Notes: generated by a model not told the origin, from the sequence alone. 6,096 nt of DNA from Accumulibacter sp. (GCA_031276375.1 JAISNE010000217.1:1-6096); one strand, 5' to 3'. Numbered from the stretch's first letter, positions 1 through 5,811 are shown. A program made the numbers and translations.

Positions 1-1229
1 GCGCCGTGGCGCTGCGCGATCATCCGGACGATCGCCAGACCGAGTCCGGCGCCCGATTCGCCGCCGCGGCGATAGAAGCGGTCGAATACGCGCTCTCGTT
101 CCTCGACCGGGATGCCCGGCCCGTTGTCGGCGACTTCGAGATAGGCGGCGCCGGCGCGGACGCCGCAGGCGACATCGACGCGCCCGCTTTCCGGCGCATG
201 GCGCAGCGCGTTGGCGATCAGGTTGTCCAGCAGGATTTTCAGCGCGGCGGCGTCGCCCGGTATCGTGGCTTCTTCCTCGGCATGCGACACGCCCAGGTCG
301 ATATGACGGACGGCCGCCAGCGCGGAGTGCCCGGTGACCGACTCGCGGACCAGCGGCGCCAGACGGACCGGCGCGAACGGCGCCTCGGCGGCGCCGGGCT
401 CCTGCCGGGCCAGGGTCAGGAGCTGTTGCACGCCATGCGTGGCGCGTTGCAATCCGTCCTTGAGATGGCCGAGCGCGGCGCGTCTTTCCTCGTCCGAATG
501 CGCGCGTTCCACCAGTTGCGCCTGTAATTGCAGCGCCGTCAGCGGTGTGCGCAATTCGTGCGCGGCATCGGCGACGAAGGCCCGCTGCGCGTCGAGAGCG
601 GCTTTCAGGCGGCCGAGCAGATCGTTCAGCGAGTCAACGAGTGGCCGGACTTCTTCCGGCACGCCCGCGTCGGGGAGCGGGTCGAGCAGGTCCGGGGTGC
701 GCGCCTCGACCGATTCCGCCAGCCTGCCCAGGGGCCGCAATCCCCATCCGACCAGCCACCAGATCAGCAGCCCGAGCACCGGCAAGAGGATGAAAAAGGG
801 TTCGAGCGTGCGCCAGGCGACGGCGGCGGCCTGACGGTCGCGCACGCGCATCGGCTGCGCGACGGCGATGGTCTGGCCGTGGTACTGGATGGCATAGAGA
901 CGCCAGGCGCCCTCGCGGGTTTCGGTCGTCGAGTAGCCCAGCCGGGTCAGTTCCGGCAGCGCGTCGTGCGGGCGCGAAAAGAACACCGTCAGGCCGTTCC
1001 GGTCCCACACGCGAATCACGTAATCGAGGCTCTGGTCGCTGGCCAGCGCGTCGGCGGATCCCTGGAAACGCTGGTCGCGCAGCGACAGGGCAATCTGTTG
1101 CAGATGGTAGTCGAACAGGATGCCCGCTTCGTTCCACGCCACCCGGTAGGTGACCCAGGCGCCCAGCAGCATGGCCGCGCACAGCGTGCCGAGCAGCGCG
1201 ATCAGCAGATGGCGGCGAATCGAATTCAT
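1..1229 (-). CDS. Two-component sensor histidine kinase (QseC/TctE type), C-terminus cut by window edge
   Basis: This is an inner-membrane sensor kinase that would autophosphorylate on histidine and pass the phosphate to the adjacent response regulator. I translated 409 codons from the ATG at 1229 to the left edge. The order is: transmembrane helix about residues 8-28; periplasmic sensor about 29-143; second helix about 145-163; HAMP linker about 165-215; H-box FVADAAHELRTPL with the phospho-acceptor His224; N-box LLDNLIANALRHAP (Asn340 region); G1 box DNGPGIP near 368; F-box VFDRFYR; G2 box GAGLGLAIV near 393. All ATP-binding boxes are present, so only a short C-terminal tail is missing. The short periplasmic domain and box spacing fit the QseC/TctE/PmrB group. 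The start lies 72 bp after the regulator's stop, with a modest GGGG 7 nt upstream, so it is probably co-transcribed with the regulator. The inducing signal cannot be inferred. Confidence 0.95.
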   Translation of the reverse strand, partial: MNSIRRHLLIALLGTLCAAMLLGAWVTYRVAWNEAGILFDYHLQQIALSLRDQRFQGSADALASDQSLDYVIRVWDRNGLTVFFSRPHDALPELTRLGYSTTETREGAWRLYAIQYHGQTIAVAQPMRVRDRQAAAVAWRTLEPFFILLPVLGLLIWWLVGWGLRPLGRLAESVEARTPDLLDPLPDAGVPEEVRPLVDSLNDLLGRLKAALDAQRAFVADAAHELRTPLTALQLQAQLVERAHSDEERRAALGHLKDGLQRATHGVQQLLTLARQEPGAAEAPFAPVRLAPLVRESVTGHSALAAVRHIDLGVSHAEEEATIPGDAAALKILLDNLIANALRHAPESGRVDVACGVRAGAAYLEVADNGPGIPVEERERVFDRFYRRGGESGAGLGLAIVRMIAQRHG

Positions 1230-1301
1230 TGAAAGACCCCGGTCAAGACCATTTTCGGCACACAGGACACGAAACACGCGGAGGAAAGCGCTTTTTCGGG
1301 T

Positions 1302-1964
1302 TCATCTTTCCGCCGGAACCATGTAGCCGACGCCGCGCACGTTGCGGATACGTTCGGCGCCCAGCTTGCGGCGCAGCGAATGGATGTGCACTTCGATGGC
1401 GTTGCTCTCGATCTCTTCGTTCCAGCCGTACAGGCTGTCCTCGATCTGAGCGCGCGACATCGGCGCCCCCGGCTGTTTCATCAGCGCGTGCAGCAGCGAG
1501 AACTCGCGTTTGGAGAGCGCCACCGACTTGCCGTCGAGCGTCACGGCATGCGCCGCCGGATCGAGCGACAGCGCGCCGACTTCGATCGTCGGCGTCGCGC
1601 GGCCGCTGTTGCGGCGCGTCAGCGCGCGCACGCGCGCCGACAGTTCGTCGAGGTCGAAGGGTTTGACCAGGTAATCGTCCGCGCCGGCGTCAAGCCCCTT
1701 GACCCGGTCGGCGACGGAATCGCGCGCGGTAATCACCAGCACCGGCAAGCTCACGCCCCGGCGGCGCCAGGCGGCCAGCAGCTCCAGTCCGTTTTTGCGC
1801 GGCAGACCAAGGTCGAGGAGGATCAGTTCGTGCACTTCGCTGACCAGGGCCAGCTCGGCGGCGTCGGCGTCGCGCACCCAGTCGACGGTGTGGCCGTCCT
1901 GTTTGAGGCCGCGCTGGACGCTGGCTCCGATCATCGGATCGTCTTCGACAAGCAGCAGGCGCAT
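1302..1964 (-). CDS. OmpR/PhoB-family response regulator (QseB/TctD type)
   Basis: This is a 220-residue DNA-binding response regulator, the normal length for the family. The N-terminal receiver domain (about 1-115) has the acidic pocket at Glu7, Asp8 and Asp9, the phospho-acceptor Asp51 in LILLDLGLP, the switch Thr79 and the conserved Lys101 in LVKPFDLDEL. The C-terminal winged-helix domain (about 125-218) carries SKREFSLLHALM, the recognition-helix region EIESNAIEVHIHSLRRKLG and the terminal hairpin RNVRGVGYMVP. The start ATG at 1962-1964 is preceded by GAGGAA about 7 nt upstream, a good ribosome binding site. It lies just upstream of the kinase gene on the same strand and is very probably its cognate partner. 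The family usually regulates its own operon. The targets are unknown, and the resemblance to QseB/PmrA/TctD does not by itself identify the stimulus. Confidence 0.96.
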   Translation of the reverse strand: MRLLLVEDDPMIGASVQRGLKQDGHTVDWVRDADAAELALVSEVHELILLDLGLPRKNGLELLAAWRRRGVSLPVLVITARDSVADRVKGLDAGADDYLVKPFDLDELSARVRALTRRNSGRATPTIEVGALSLDPAAHAVTLDGKSVALSKREFSLLHALMKQPGAPMSRAQIEDSLYGWNEEIESNAIEVHIHSLRRKLGAERIRNVRGVGYMVPAER

Positions 1965-2001
1965 CTGCCGTTCCTCATTTACGTCGGGCTGATGAAACGG
2001 G

Positions 2002-2031
2002 ATGATAGCGCGCGGGGAATAACCGCGTCAG
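2002..2031 (-). promoter_or_regulatory. Candidate sigma-70 promoter for the two-component operon
   Basis: Read on the minus strand, a -35 element CTGACG (2026-2031, four of six consensus bases) is followed after 18 nt by a -10 element TATCAT (2002-2007, five of six). Transcription would begin near 1995, giving a leader of roughly 30 nt that contains the regulator's GAGGAA ribosome binding site. The position is right, but the -35 is imperfect and the call is by eye. Confidence 0.5.
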
Positions 2032-2049
2032 CAGCGTGCCGGATCGAGC

Positions 2050-2060
2050 GTGTAGTACAC
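2050..2060. promoter_or_regulatory. Palindromic operator-like site GTGTA-G-TACAC
   Basis: This is a perfect 5-bp inverted repeat around one central base. It lies between the divergently transcribed regulator and lyase genes, about 19 bp upstream of the -35 proposed for the regulator and about 50 bp upstream of the lyase ATG. Its position fits an operator for a dimeric regulator acting on either gene. The site is short, has no second copy in the window, and no matching regulator is identified. Confidence 0.3.
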
Positions 2061-2112
2061 TTCTTGCCCCGCATCCGCCGCCCAACCGATTTCACCTGGG
2101 AGAACAAAGCCT

Positions 2113-3021
2113 ATGTTTCCGAAGTTTCGCGGGATATTATCCCCTGTCGTGACGCCGTTCAAGGACGATCTGTCGCCCGATCCTAAGCGTTTCGTGGAGC
2201 ACTGCCAATGGCTGGTTTCGCAGAACGCCGGGCTGGCCGTTTTCGGAACCAATTCCGAAGCGAATTCGCTCAGCGTATCCGAGCGCAGGTTCCTGCTGGA
2301 GGCATTGCTGCTGGCCGGCGTGTCTCCGGAAAAAATGATGCCGGGCACCGGCTGCTGTTCCCTGACCGATACGGTGGAACTGACGAGACACGCCGTGGCC
2401 GCGGGCTGCGCGGGCGTCCTGATGCTTCCGCCGTTTTATTACAAGGCCATTTCGGACGACGGTCTTTTCCGTTTCTATTCGGAAGTGATTCAGCGGACGG
2501 GGAGCGGGAACCTGCGCATTTACCTCTACCACATCCCGCCGGTGGCGCAGATTTCGATCACGGCGGGCCTGATCGAGCGCCTGCTGAAGGAATATCCCGG
2601 AACCATCGCCGGGATCAAGGACAGCTCGGGCGATTGGAACAATACGGAAATGCTGCTCAAAAACTTCCAGCCGTCGGGTTTCGACGTTTTCTGCGGCAGC
2701 GATGTTTTCCTGCTGCAAACCTTGCGCGGCGGCGGGGCCGGCTGCATCACCGCCACCGGCAACGTCAACCCGGCCATGATTCATGAGCTTTACCGGAACT
2801 GGCAAGCGCCCGATGCCGATGCCCGTCAGGCGCGGGTGACCGCGATTCGCCGGACCTTCGAAATGATCCCGCTGATCGCCTCGATGAAAGCCGTCATCGG
2901 CTGGAAGCGCAATCATCCCCAATGGGCCAATGTCCGCCCGCCCTTGCTCAAGGCGCCCAGGGAGCAGTTTGAACAGCTATGCGTCAAGTTGAACGAAATC
3001 GGGTTCCAGATGAACCTGTAG
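2113..3021 (+). CDS. Dihydrodipicolinate synthase (DapA/N-acetylneuraminate lyase) superfamily protein, probably not a true DapA
   Basis: This 302-residue protein is the usual length for the class I pyruvate-type aldolase superfamily, whose members form a Schiff base between an active-site lysine and a 2-keto acid and act in the cytoplasm as TIM barrels. Visible hallmarks are: N-terminal GILSPVVTPFKDD (7-19); a GTNSEANSLS loop (45-54) at the place of the usual GTTGE substrate-binding loop; LPPFYYK (105-111); catalytic Tyr139 in LYHIPP; Schiff-base Lys169 in GIKDSSGD; and the FCGSD strand. In Escherichia coli DapA the tyrosine is followed five residues later by Arg138, which binds the aspartate-semialdehyde carboxylate. 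Here that position is Val144, and the second threonine of the GTTGE loop is Asn47. Lysine biosynthesis is therefore unlikely, and an aldolase or dehydratase on another 2-keto acid is more plausible. The start is supported by GGGAGA about 8 nt upstream. No other catabolic gene is adjacent. Confidence 0.9.
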   Translation: MFPKFRGILSPVVTPFKDDLSPDPKRFVEHCQWLVSQNAGLAVFGTNSEANSLSVSERRFLLEALLLAGVSPEKMMPGTGCCSLTDTVELTRHAVAAGCAGVLMLPPFYYKAISDDGLFRFYSEVIQRTGSGNLRIYLYHIPPVAQISITAGLIERLLKEYPGTIAGIKDSSGDWNNTEMLLKNFQPSGFDVFCGSDVFLLQTLRGGGAGCITATGNVNPAMIHELYRNWQAPDADARQARVTAIRRTFEMIPLIASMKAVIGWKRNHPQWANVRPPLLKAPREQFEQLCVKLNEIGFQMNL

Positions 3022-3100
3022 TTGTCGCGCGCCGCCTGCCCGCGAGTCGAAGGCGACGCTCGATCCCGCCGGAATGCCGGAATCCGGGGAAATGCGCGGA

Positions 3101-3787
3101 TCAGGGCGTCGCGCCATAACGGCAATAAGGAGGCACGTACTGGGCATGACTCGCCAAGGAATAGTCATCGCCCAGCGAGCATCCCCAGATGATGTCGGAA
3201 AGACCGTGATGGCCATCGGGATCGACCAGATTGCCCTCGGCATCGAATAACAACGGCTCCCTGGGTTGTCCATTGGCAAGGAGGCCGCCAAAGCCCGCCG
3301 TCAGCTTCAGCCCGAATTTTGGCACCTTTTGGCCGTCCATCTCGATCCAGATCGTGCCCTCGCTCCCACGGGCACGGGTGGAAGAATCTTCCGGGGAAGA
3401 CTCCTTCGCCACCATCAGCAAAGGATTGATCACGATCTTTTCCGTCGCGCCGATGGGTTTGAATTCGAAACCCATGTAGCTGCCGGGCGGCGGCGCTCCC
3501 GTTCCGGGGTAGGCGACCGTGACCTTTTTCACGTCGCCGTTGGCGATCACCTCCATGACGAAGGTCCTGGCCTGTGCCGCGAAAGCAAGTCCTTCAGCCA
3601 CATACGCGCGAATGGCCTCTCTCCTCTGACTGACGGCTTCCAAAGGAGATTCTTGCGCATGTGACGCGCTACGGATGGAGTAATAGACGGGAAGCGCGAG
3701 CAGGGCGAGGATGGCGAAGATGAGGAGGACGACCACCATTTCGATGAGCGTGAAGCCGCGCTGGAGCGAGCGTGCGAGAGATTTCAT
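3101..3787 (-). CDS. Type IV pilin / pseudopilin-like protein
   Basis: This 228-residue protein carries a class III prepilin signal. A short basic leader MKSLARSLQRG ends in Gly11, the expected prepilin peptidase site, followed by FTLIEMVVVLL with Phe12 as +1 and Glu16 as the conserved +5 glutamate. The hydrophobic helix continues to about residue 35. The C-terminal globular domain holds its only two cysteines, Cys203 and Cys222, placed like the D-region disulfide loop of type IV pilins. The mature protein would sit in the inner membrane and be assembled into a pilus or secretion pseudopilus. At 228 residues it is longer than typical major pilins (about 140-160), which favours a minor pilin or a specialised subunit. 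AGGGG lies about 8 nt before the ATG. No other pil or gsp gene is adjacent, so it is an orphan here. It converges on the upstream lyase gene with a 79-bp gap. Confidence 0.88.
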   Translation of the reverse strand: MKSLARSLQRGFTLIEMVVVLLIFAILALLALPVYYSIRSASHAQESPLEAVSQRREAIRAYVAEGLAFAAQARTFVMEVIANGDVKKVTVAYPGTGAPPPGSYMGFEFKPIGATEKIVINPLLMVAKESSPEDSSTRARGSEGTIWIEMDGQKVPKFGLKLTAGFGGLLANGQPREPLLFDAEGNLVDPDGHHGLSDIIWGCSLGDDYSLASHAQYVPPYCRYGATP

Positions 3788-4111
3788 GCCTGCTTCCCCT
3801 GGTCAGGTCCTTTTGCATTCTTCCCCGCATCCAATCCGGACGCGCCGCCCGCGAAAAACACAACGGGCGTCCCGGTCAATGCATCCGAAAGCGGCAGGGT
3901 ATGAAACATGGTGAATCGCTTGTCCGACTTGTCATGAAAAAACCGGAACGAGGAAAGCAATACATATGCCGCCTGCCCGGTTCCGCGGGATTTCCTCCGC
4001 CTGCGCGCATTTGCGCCGTTTTCCCGCCAACGGCAAGATAATGACGCTTCCAAATAGAAAAATCAATCGACAGCCAAGTGTCACGAGCTTTTAGACTTGT
4101 CCGATTTTTAT
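3788..4111. other. Non-coding stretch upstream of the pilin gene
   Basis: I see no convincing gene, RNA or strong promoter here. A minus-strand open frame runs through most of it and ends in an ATGA overlap with the pilin start, but its only ATG (3909) lacks a ribosome binding site and the protein is unrecognised. The pilin promoter must lie here or just beyond. I found no clear sigma-70 pair, and only a poor -24/-12-like arrangement around 4010-4030 on the minus strand. Confidence 0.5.
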
Positions 4112-4166
4112 GCCGGGGATGGAAACTGGTGGAAGGCGTAGCCCGGAGCCAGCTTCCATCCCCGGC
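4112..4166. repeat. Large hairpin with 18-bp arms and 19-nt loop
   Basis: Left arm 4112-4129 (GCCGGGGATGGAAACTGG) and right arm 4149-4166 are inverted copies with one mismatch. In minus-strand RNA that mismatch becomes a G-U pair, so the hairpin is fully paired on that strand. It starts 19 nt after the stop of the transposase-like remnant (4186). The loop contains GCGTAGCCCGG, a string I associate with dispersed proteobacterial palindromes. There is no U tract on the minus-strand side beyond AUAAAAAU, so a classic terminator is unlikely. It could be a REP-type palindrome or the end of the decayed insertion element. Confidence 0.7.
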
Positions 4167-4177
4167 GGCGCGCCGGG
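4161..4177. repeat. Tight GC hairpin, 7-bp arms, 3-nt loop
   Basis: CCCGGCG (4161-4167), GCG loop (4168-4170) and CGCCGGG (4171-4177) form a perfect inverted repeat. It overlaps the right arm of the larger hairpin, so the two structures would compete. It sits between that hairpin and the stop codon of the transposase-like remnant. No T tract follows on either strand. Confidence 0.6.
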
Positions 4178-4185
4178 CGGACGGG

Positions 4186-4371
4186 TCAGGCGGCCTGCGG
4201 CAGCGCTTCGATCAGCCTCCCTTCTGGCGTGTAACTCGCCAATTTCCGTGGCTCGTGAAAAATGGACAAGGCGCCGTCCAGGTAGCGATGTACGCGCACC
4301 TTGGCCTTGACGTAGTGGCAACGGTATTGATCGCCGGGAATTTGCAGGATCAATTTCTCGAAACGCGACAA
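4186..4371 (-). pseudogene. C-terminal remnant of an ISNCY-type transposase
   Basis: About 60 codons, ending in a TGA at 4186-4188, encode a stretch including GDQYRCHYVKAKVRVHRY, LDGALSIFHEPRKLASY and TPEGRL. This pattern (HYVKAKVRVH, then DG.L.IFH.PR.LA.Y) resembles the C-terminal tail of ISNCY/IS1202-group DDE transposases, as I recall the family. No start codon or catalytic core is present: the frame is closed by a TAA immediately upstream, and the sequence there belongs to another gene fragment in a different frame. What remains is therefore the 3' end of an insertion sequence after deletion. The family call rests on remembered motifs, so an alternative is the tail of some other DNA-binding protein. 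Confidence 0.55.
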
Positions 4372-4381
4372 TTACGGACTG

Positions 4382-4549
4382 ACCCGGATAGGACCAAATG
4401 GTCTCTTTTCCAAGAGTGATCCAGTATCGAGGCAAATCCGTTCCGCCATCAGCCGAATTCATGCGAACGAGCCGGCATTGCAACTGGAAACGAATGTCAG
4501 GCGAGATGATCTGGTACAACGCGGACTGAAGTTTGCTCCAGCGGGGCAT
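4382..4549 (-). pseudogene. N-terminal fragment of an unrecognised small protein, truncated at the transposase remnant
   Basis: An ATG at 4547-4549 opens a frame whose first 56 codons look protein-like: MPRWSKLQSALYQI, then SPDIRFQLQCRLVRMNS, then DLPRYWITLGKETIWSYPG. The mix of aromatic, charged and hydrophobic residues is that of a folded domain. After about 4382 the same frame continues to 4091, but its composition turns to arginine- and proline-rich text overlapping the transposase remnant in another frame, which marks a junction. I cannot name the family. The MPRWSKLQ opening recalls small uncharacterised bacterial proteins that begin M.RWSKL, but that is weak. No clear ribosome binding site precedes the ATG, which fits a decayed gene. 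Confidence 0.5.
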
Positions 4550-4597
4550 GATGGGGTTTTTTCCGGGATTGACAAGAAAAAAGGGGGAGTGTCATTT

Positions 4598-4675
4598 CAG
4601 AGGACAGATGACCGAAGACAGTCATATAGCGGCGCGAAGCGCCGTAATTGGCTGTCCTCTGTCTTCTGTCCTCTG
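4598..4675. repeat. Composite palindrome: inverted GARGACA heptads around a GGCGC hairpin
   Basis: Two 24-nt arms (4598-4621 and 4652-4675) are inverted copies matching at 21 of 24 positions. Each arm is itself three tandem heptads of the form GARGACA, for example GAGGACA then GAAGACA on the minus strand. Between them sits a second perfect hairpin: CGGCGC (4630-4635), GAA loop, GCGCCG (4639-4644). On the plus strand the right arm is followed directly by TTTTT (4676-4680), so it could end plus-strand transcription, although no plus-strand gene lies upstream. It is most simply a dispersed intergenic palindrome. Confidence 0.75.
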
Positions 4676-4723
4676 TTTTTCATGCACCACCCTCGCTTTT
4701 TTCAAGTCGAGGCGGTCAAAATA

Positions 4724-4799
4724 CCCGTCATTCCCGCGCAGGCGGGAATCCAGACAAGGCGGTGGAATGCTGGATTCCCGCCTGCGCGGGAATGACGGG
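4724..4799. repeat. Perfect 30-bp inverted repeat, dRS3-like
   Basis: Arms 4724-4753 and 4770-4799 are exact inverted copies separated by a 16-nt loop (4754-4769). Each arm contains the core ATTCCCGCGCAGGCGGGAAT, itself an inverted repeat, matching the dRS3-type repeat known from Neisseria and seen widely between genes in beta- and gammaproteobacteria. In the reading frames it spells peptides such as VIPAQAGIQ, which are artefacts and not genes. In Neisseria such elements are sites of recombination and filamentous-phage integration. Any such role here is inference. Confidence 0.9.
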
Positions 4800-4935
4800 C
4801 ACGGGGGGCAGCTCGCATAGGTTATGCGTGAAACAACCGGAAATTGGACGCAAAAAAACATCGCTGACGAGGACGTCGTCGCTATGCCTGCAAAGAACGA
4901 AGCCGCCCGCAACCCTTTTTACTTCCACCTCGGCC

Positions 4936-4955
4936 AAGCGCCACCCCTGGCGCTT
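4936..4955. repeat. 8-bp perfect hairpin with CCCC loop
   Basis: AAGCGCCA (4936-4943) and TGGCGCTT (4948-4955) pair perfectly across a 4-nt loop. There is no T tract on either side, so it is not a convincing terminator. It lies within the otherwise featureless stretch 4801-5024. Confidence 0.45.
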
Positions 4956-5024
4956 CCAACGGAGATCGGCGAGTCGCGGACGATGGTTTTATCATACGGG
5001 GTGGCATCGATTCATGCAATGACC

Positions 5025-5082
5025 GTTGGGGTGGCTTGCGAACCCCAACATCAAATAGCTTGCCCGTTTTGCGTTGGGGGTT
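5025..5082. repeat. Three-part GTTGGGG/CCCCAAC repeat forming alternative hairpins
   Basis: GTTGGGGT (5025-5032) pairs with ACCCCAAC (5042-5049) across a 9-nt loop GGCTTGCGA. A third copy, GTTGGGGGTT (5073-5082), can pair instead with the same middle segment with one bulge. The first hairpin with its TTCGCAAGC-type loop (minus strand) resembles a REP-like palindrome common in proteobacterial intergenic DNA. The cluster starts 9 nt after the stop of the minus-strand gene ending at 5092, so it is the 3' untranslated region of that operon and may cap or terminate the transcript, although no T tract follows. Confidence 0.6.
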
Positions 5083-5091
5083 CTATACGGG

Positions 5092-5811
5092 CTATACTCG
5101 CCGTTTTCGCAGATCAGCAATCCTTTCCCCAACGATTTGAGCCCCCTCGTTGCTAAACTGCCCATTCCCAAAGAATGGCAAGACAACGATCAAACTGCCC
5201 CAGCTATTGACAGCCCAATTTATATGATCCGGTCTATCTTGCATTTTTTCCAAGTTGAACGTCGATGTGACACCAAAGGCTGAAGAAAAATAATCCTTGC
5301 ATCCCTTCCCAGTACAAATTACCAAATCCGGCACATAGGTCTGCGCCCAACTTCTTATCTGTGGAAATCGATATTCCTTGCAGAATTGAATATAGTCATT
5401 CTTGGATGCAAAGCCAGTGACAGACGAGAATTCGCCAGAGAACAGATTATGATCAGTCTTTTTGAATGCAATAGGGAAGAGATTCATTTTGAAATAACCG
5501 CGCGAGCCTTCAACAAATGGCTTGGCCTGTTCAGCAAAAGCCCCATAGTCCTCGACTCGTTGCCCATTGATCGCGGCCAACAGTTTAAACGCCCATTGGT
5601 TAAATCGATAGCCAAGTTGTTCTTCCAAGTCTCTATATCCACGTGGCGGCACGTTCTCCGGATATTTCATCGCATCTCGAATGTCATCCGGTGTATTTCC
5701 TCCACCCCATTCAATCCCGCATACCCAAATAGAGGGATGCTCTTTGCTGCCAATATCACCGCCATCACACCCAGAAAAACTTACCGCCCATTCTTGAAAT
5801 TCATTTGACAC
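5092..5811 (-). CDS. Uncharacterised 239-residue protein, possibly uracil-DNA-glycosylase-like fold
   Basis: I do not recognise this family with certainty. The start is a GTG at 5809-5811, chosen because AAGGAG (5818-5823) lies 6 nt upstream; the nearby ATG at 5804 is out of frame. No signal peptide or membrane helix is visible, so it is probably cytoplasmic. Segments in order: PSIWVCGIEWGGG (26-38), a hydrophobic strand ending in a glycine-rich turn; KMNLFPIAFK (108-117); DLVICTGKG (162-170); LIVVLPFFG (207-215) with a downstream helix to the end. This order (strand plus G-rich loop, NL.P, strand plus G, late strand) recalls uracil-DNA-glycosylase-like proteins, but the usual GxDPG and HPS signatures are absent, so activity cannot be claimed. 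Base composition is visibly AT-richer than the genes at 1-3787, which suggests horizontal acquisition. It follows a metallophosphoesterase gene by 33 bp, probably in one operon. Confidence 0.85.
   Translation of the reverse strand: MSNEFQEWAVSFSGCDGGDIGSKEHPSIWVCGIEWGGGNTPDDIRDAMKYPENVPPRGYRDLEEQLGYRFNQWAFKLLAAINGQRVEDYGAFAEQAKPFVEGSRGYFKMNLFPIAFKKTDHNLFSGEFSSVTGFASKNDYIQFCKEYRFPQIRSWAQTYVPDLVICTGKGCKDYFSSAFGVTSTFNLEKMQDRPDHINWAVNSWGSLIVVLPFFGNGQFSNEGAQIVGERIADLRKRRV

Noticed and set aside
6..1232. Several long plus-strand open frames opposite the histidine kinase, and an off-frame minus-strand one at 634-1182
   Set aside because: The minus-strand kinase frame from 1229 contains all the kinase boxes in order. 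The others are arginine-rich mirror frames typical of GC-rich DNA and lack family motifs.
1380..2186. 268-codon plus-strand frame opposite the response regulator
   Set aside because: It is antisense to a complete OmpR-family gene and runs across the divergent promoter region; no ribosome binding site or recognisable domain.
2137..2922. 261-codon minus-strand frame opposite the lyase gene
   Set aside because: Mirror of a well-supported DapA-superfamily gene; composition rich in R, H and Q with no motif.
3043..3062. Weak hairpin between the convergent lyase and pilin genes as a shared terminator
   Set aside because: The stem is about 7 bp with a bulge and no T tract on either strand, too weak to call a terminator.
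4010..4030. Sigma-54-like -24/-12 element upstream of the pilin (minus strand)
   Set aside because: The GG and GC pairs have the right 10-nt spacing, but the flanking bases match the consensus poorly and it lies over 220 bp from the start.
4091..4549. 152-codon minus-strand frame as one intact gene
   Set aside because: Only its first 56 codons look like protein; the rest overlaps the transposase-like remnant in another frame and is junction read-through.
4533..4937. Small open frames on both strands through the repeat cluster
   Set aside because: Their peptides (for example VIPAQAGIQ, SFPRRRES) are translations of the palindromic repeats, well known as false genes.
4081..5091. CRISPR array
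   Set aside because: The repeats are inverted and unlike each other; there are no direct repeats with regular spacers.
4824..5156. 110-codon plus-strand frame
   Set aside because: No ribosome binding site, passes through the GTTGGGG repeats and runs antisense into the 3' end of the better-supported gene at 5092-5811.
5386..5808. 140-codon plus-strand frame antisense to the 239-residue protein gene
   Set aside because: No ribosome binding site or motif; the minus-strand frame has an excellent AAGGAG-GTG start and protein-like composition throughout.
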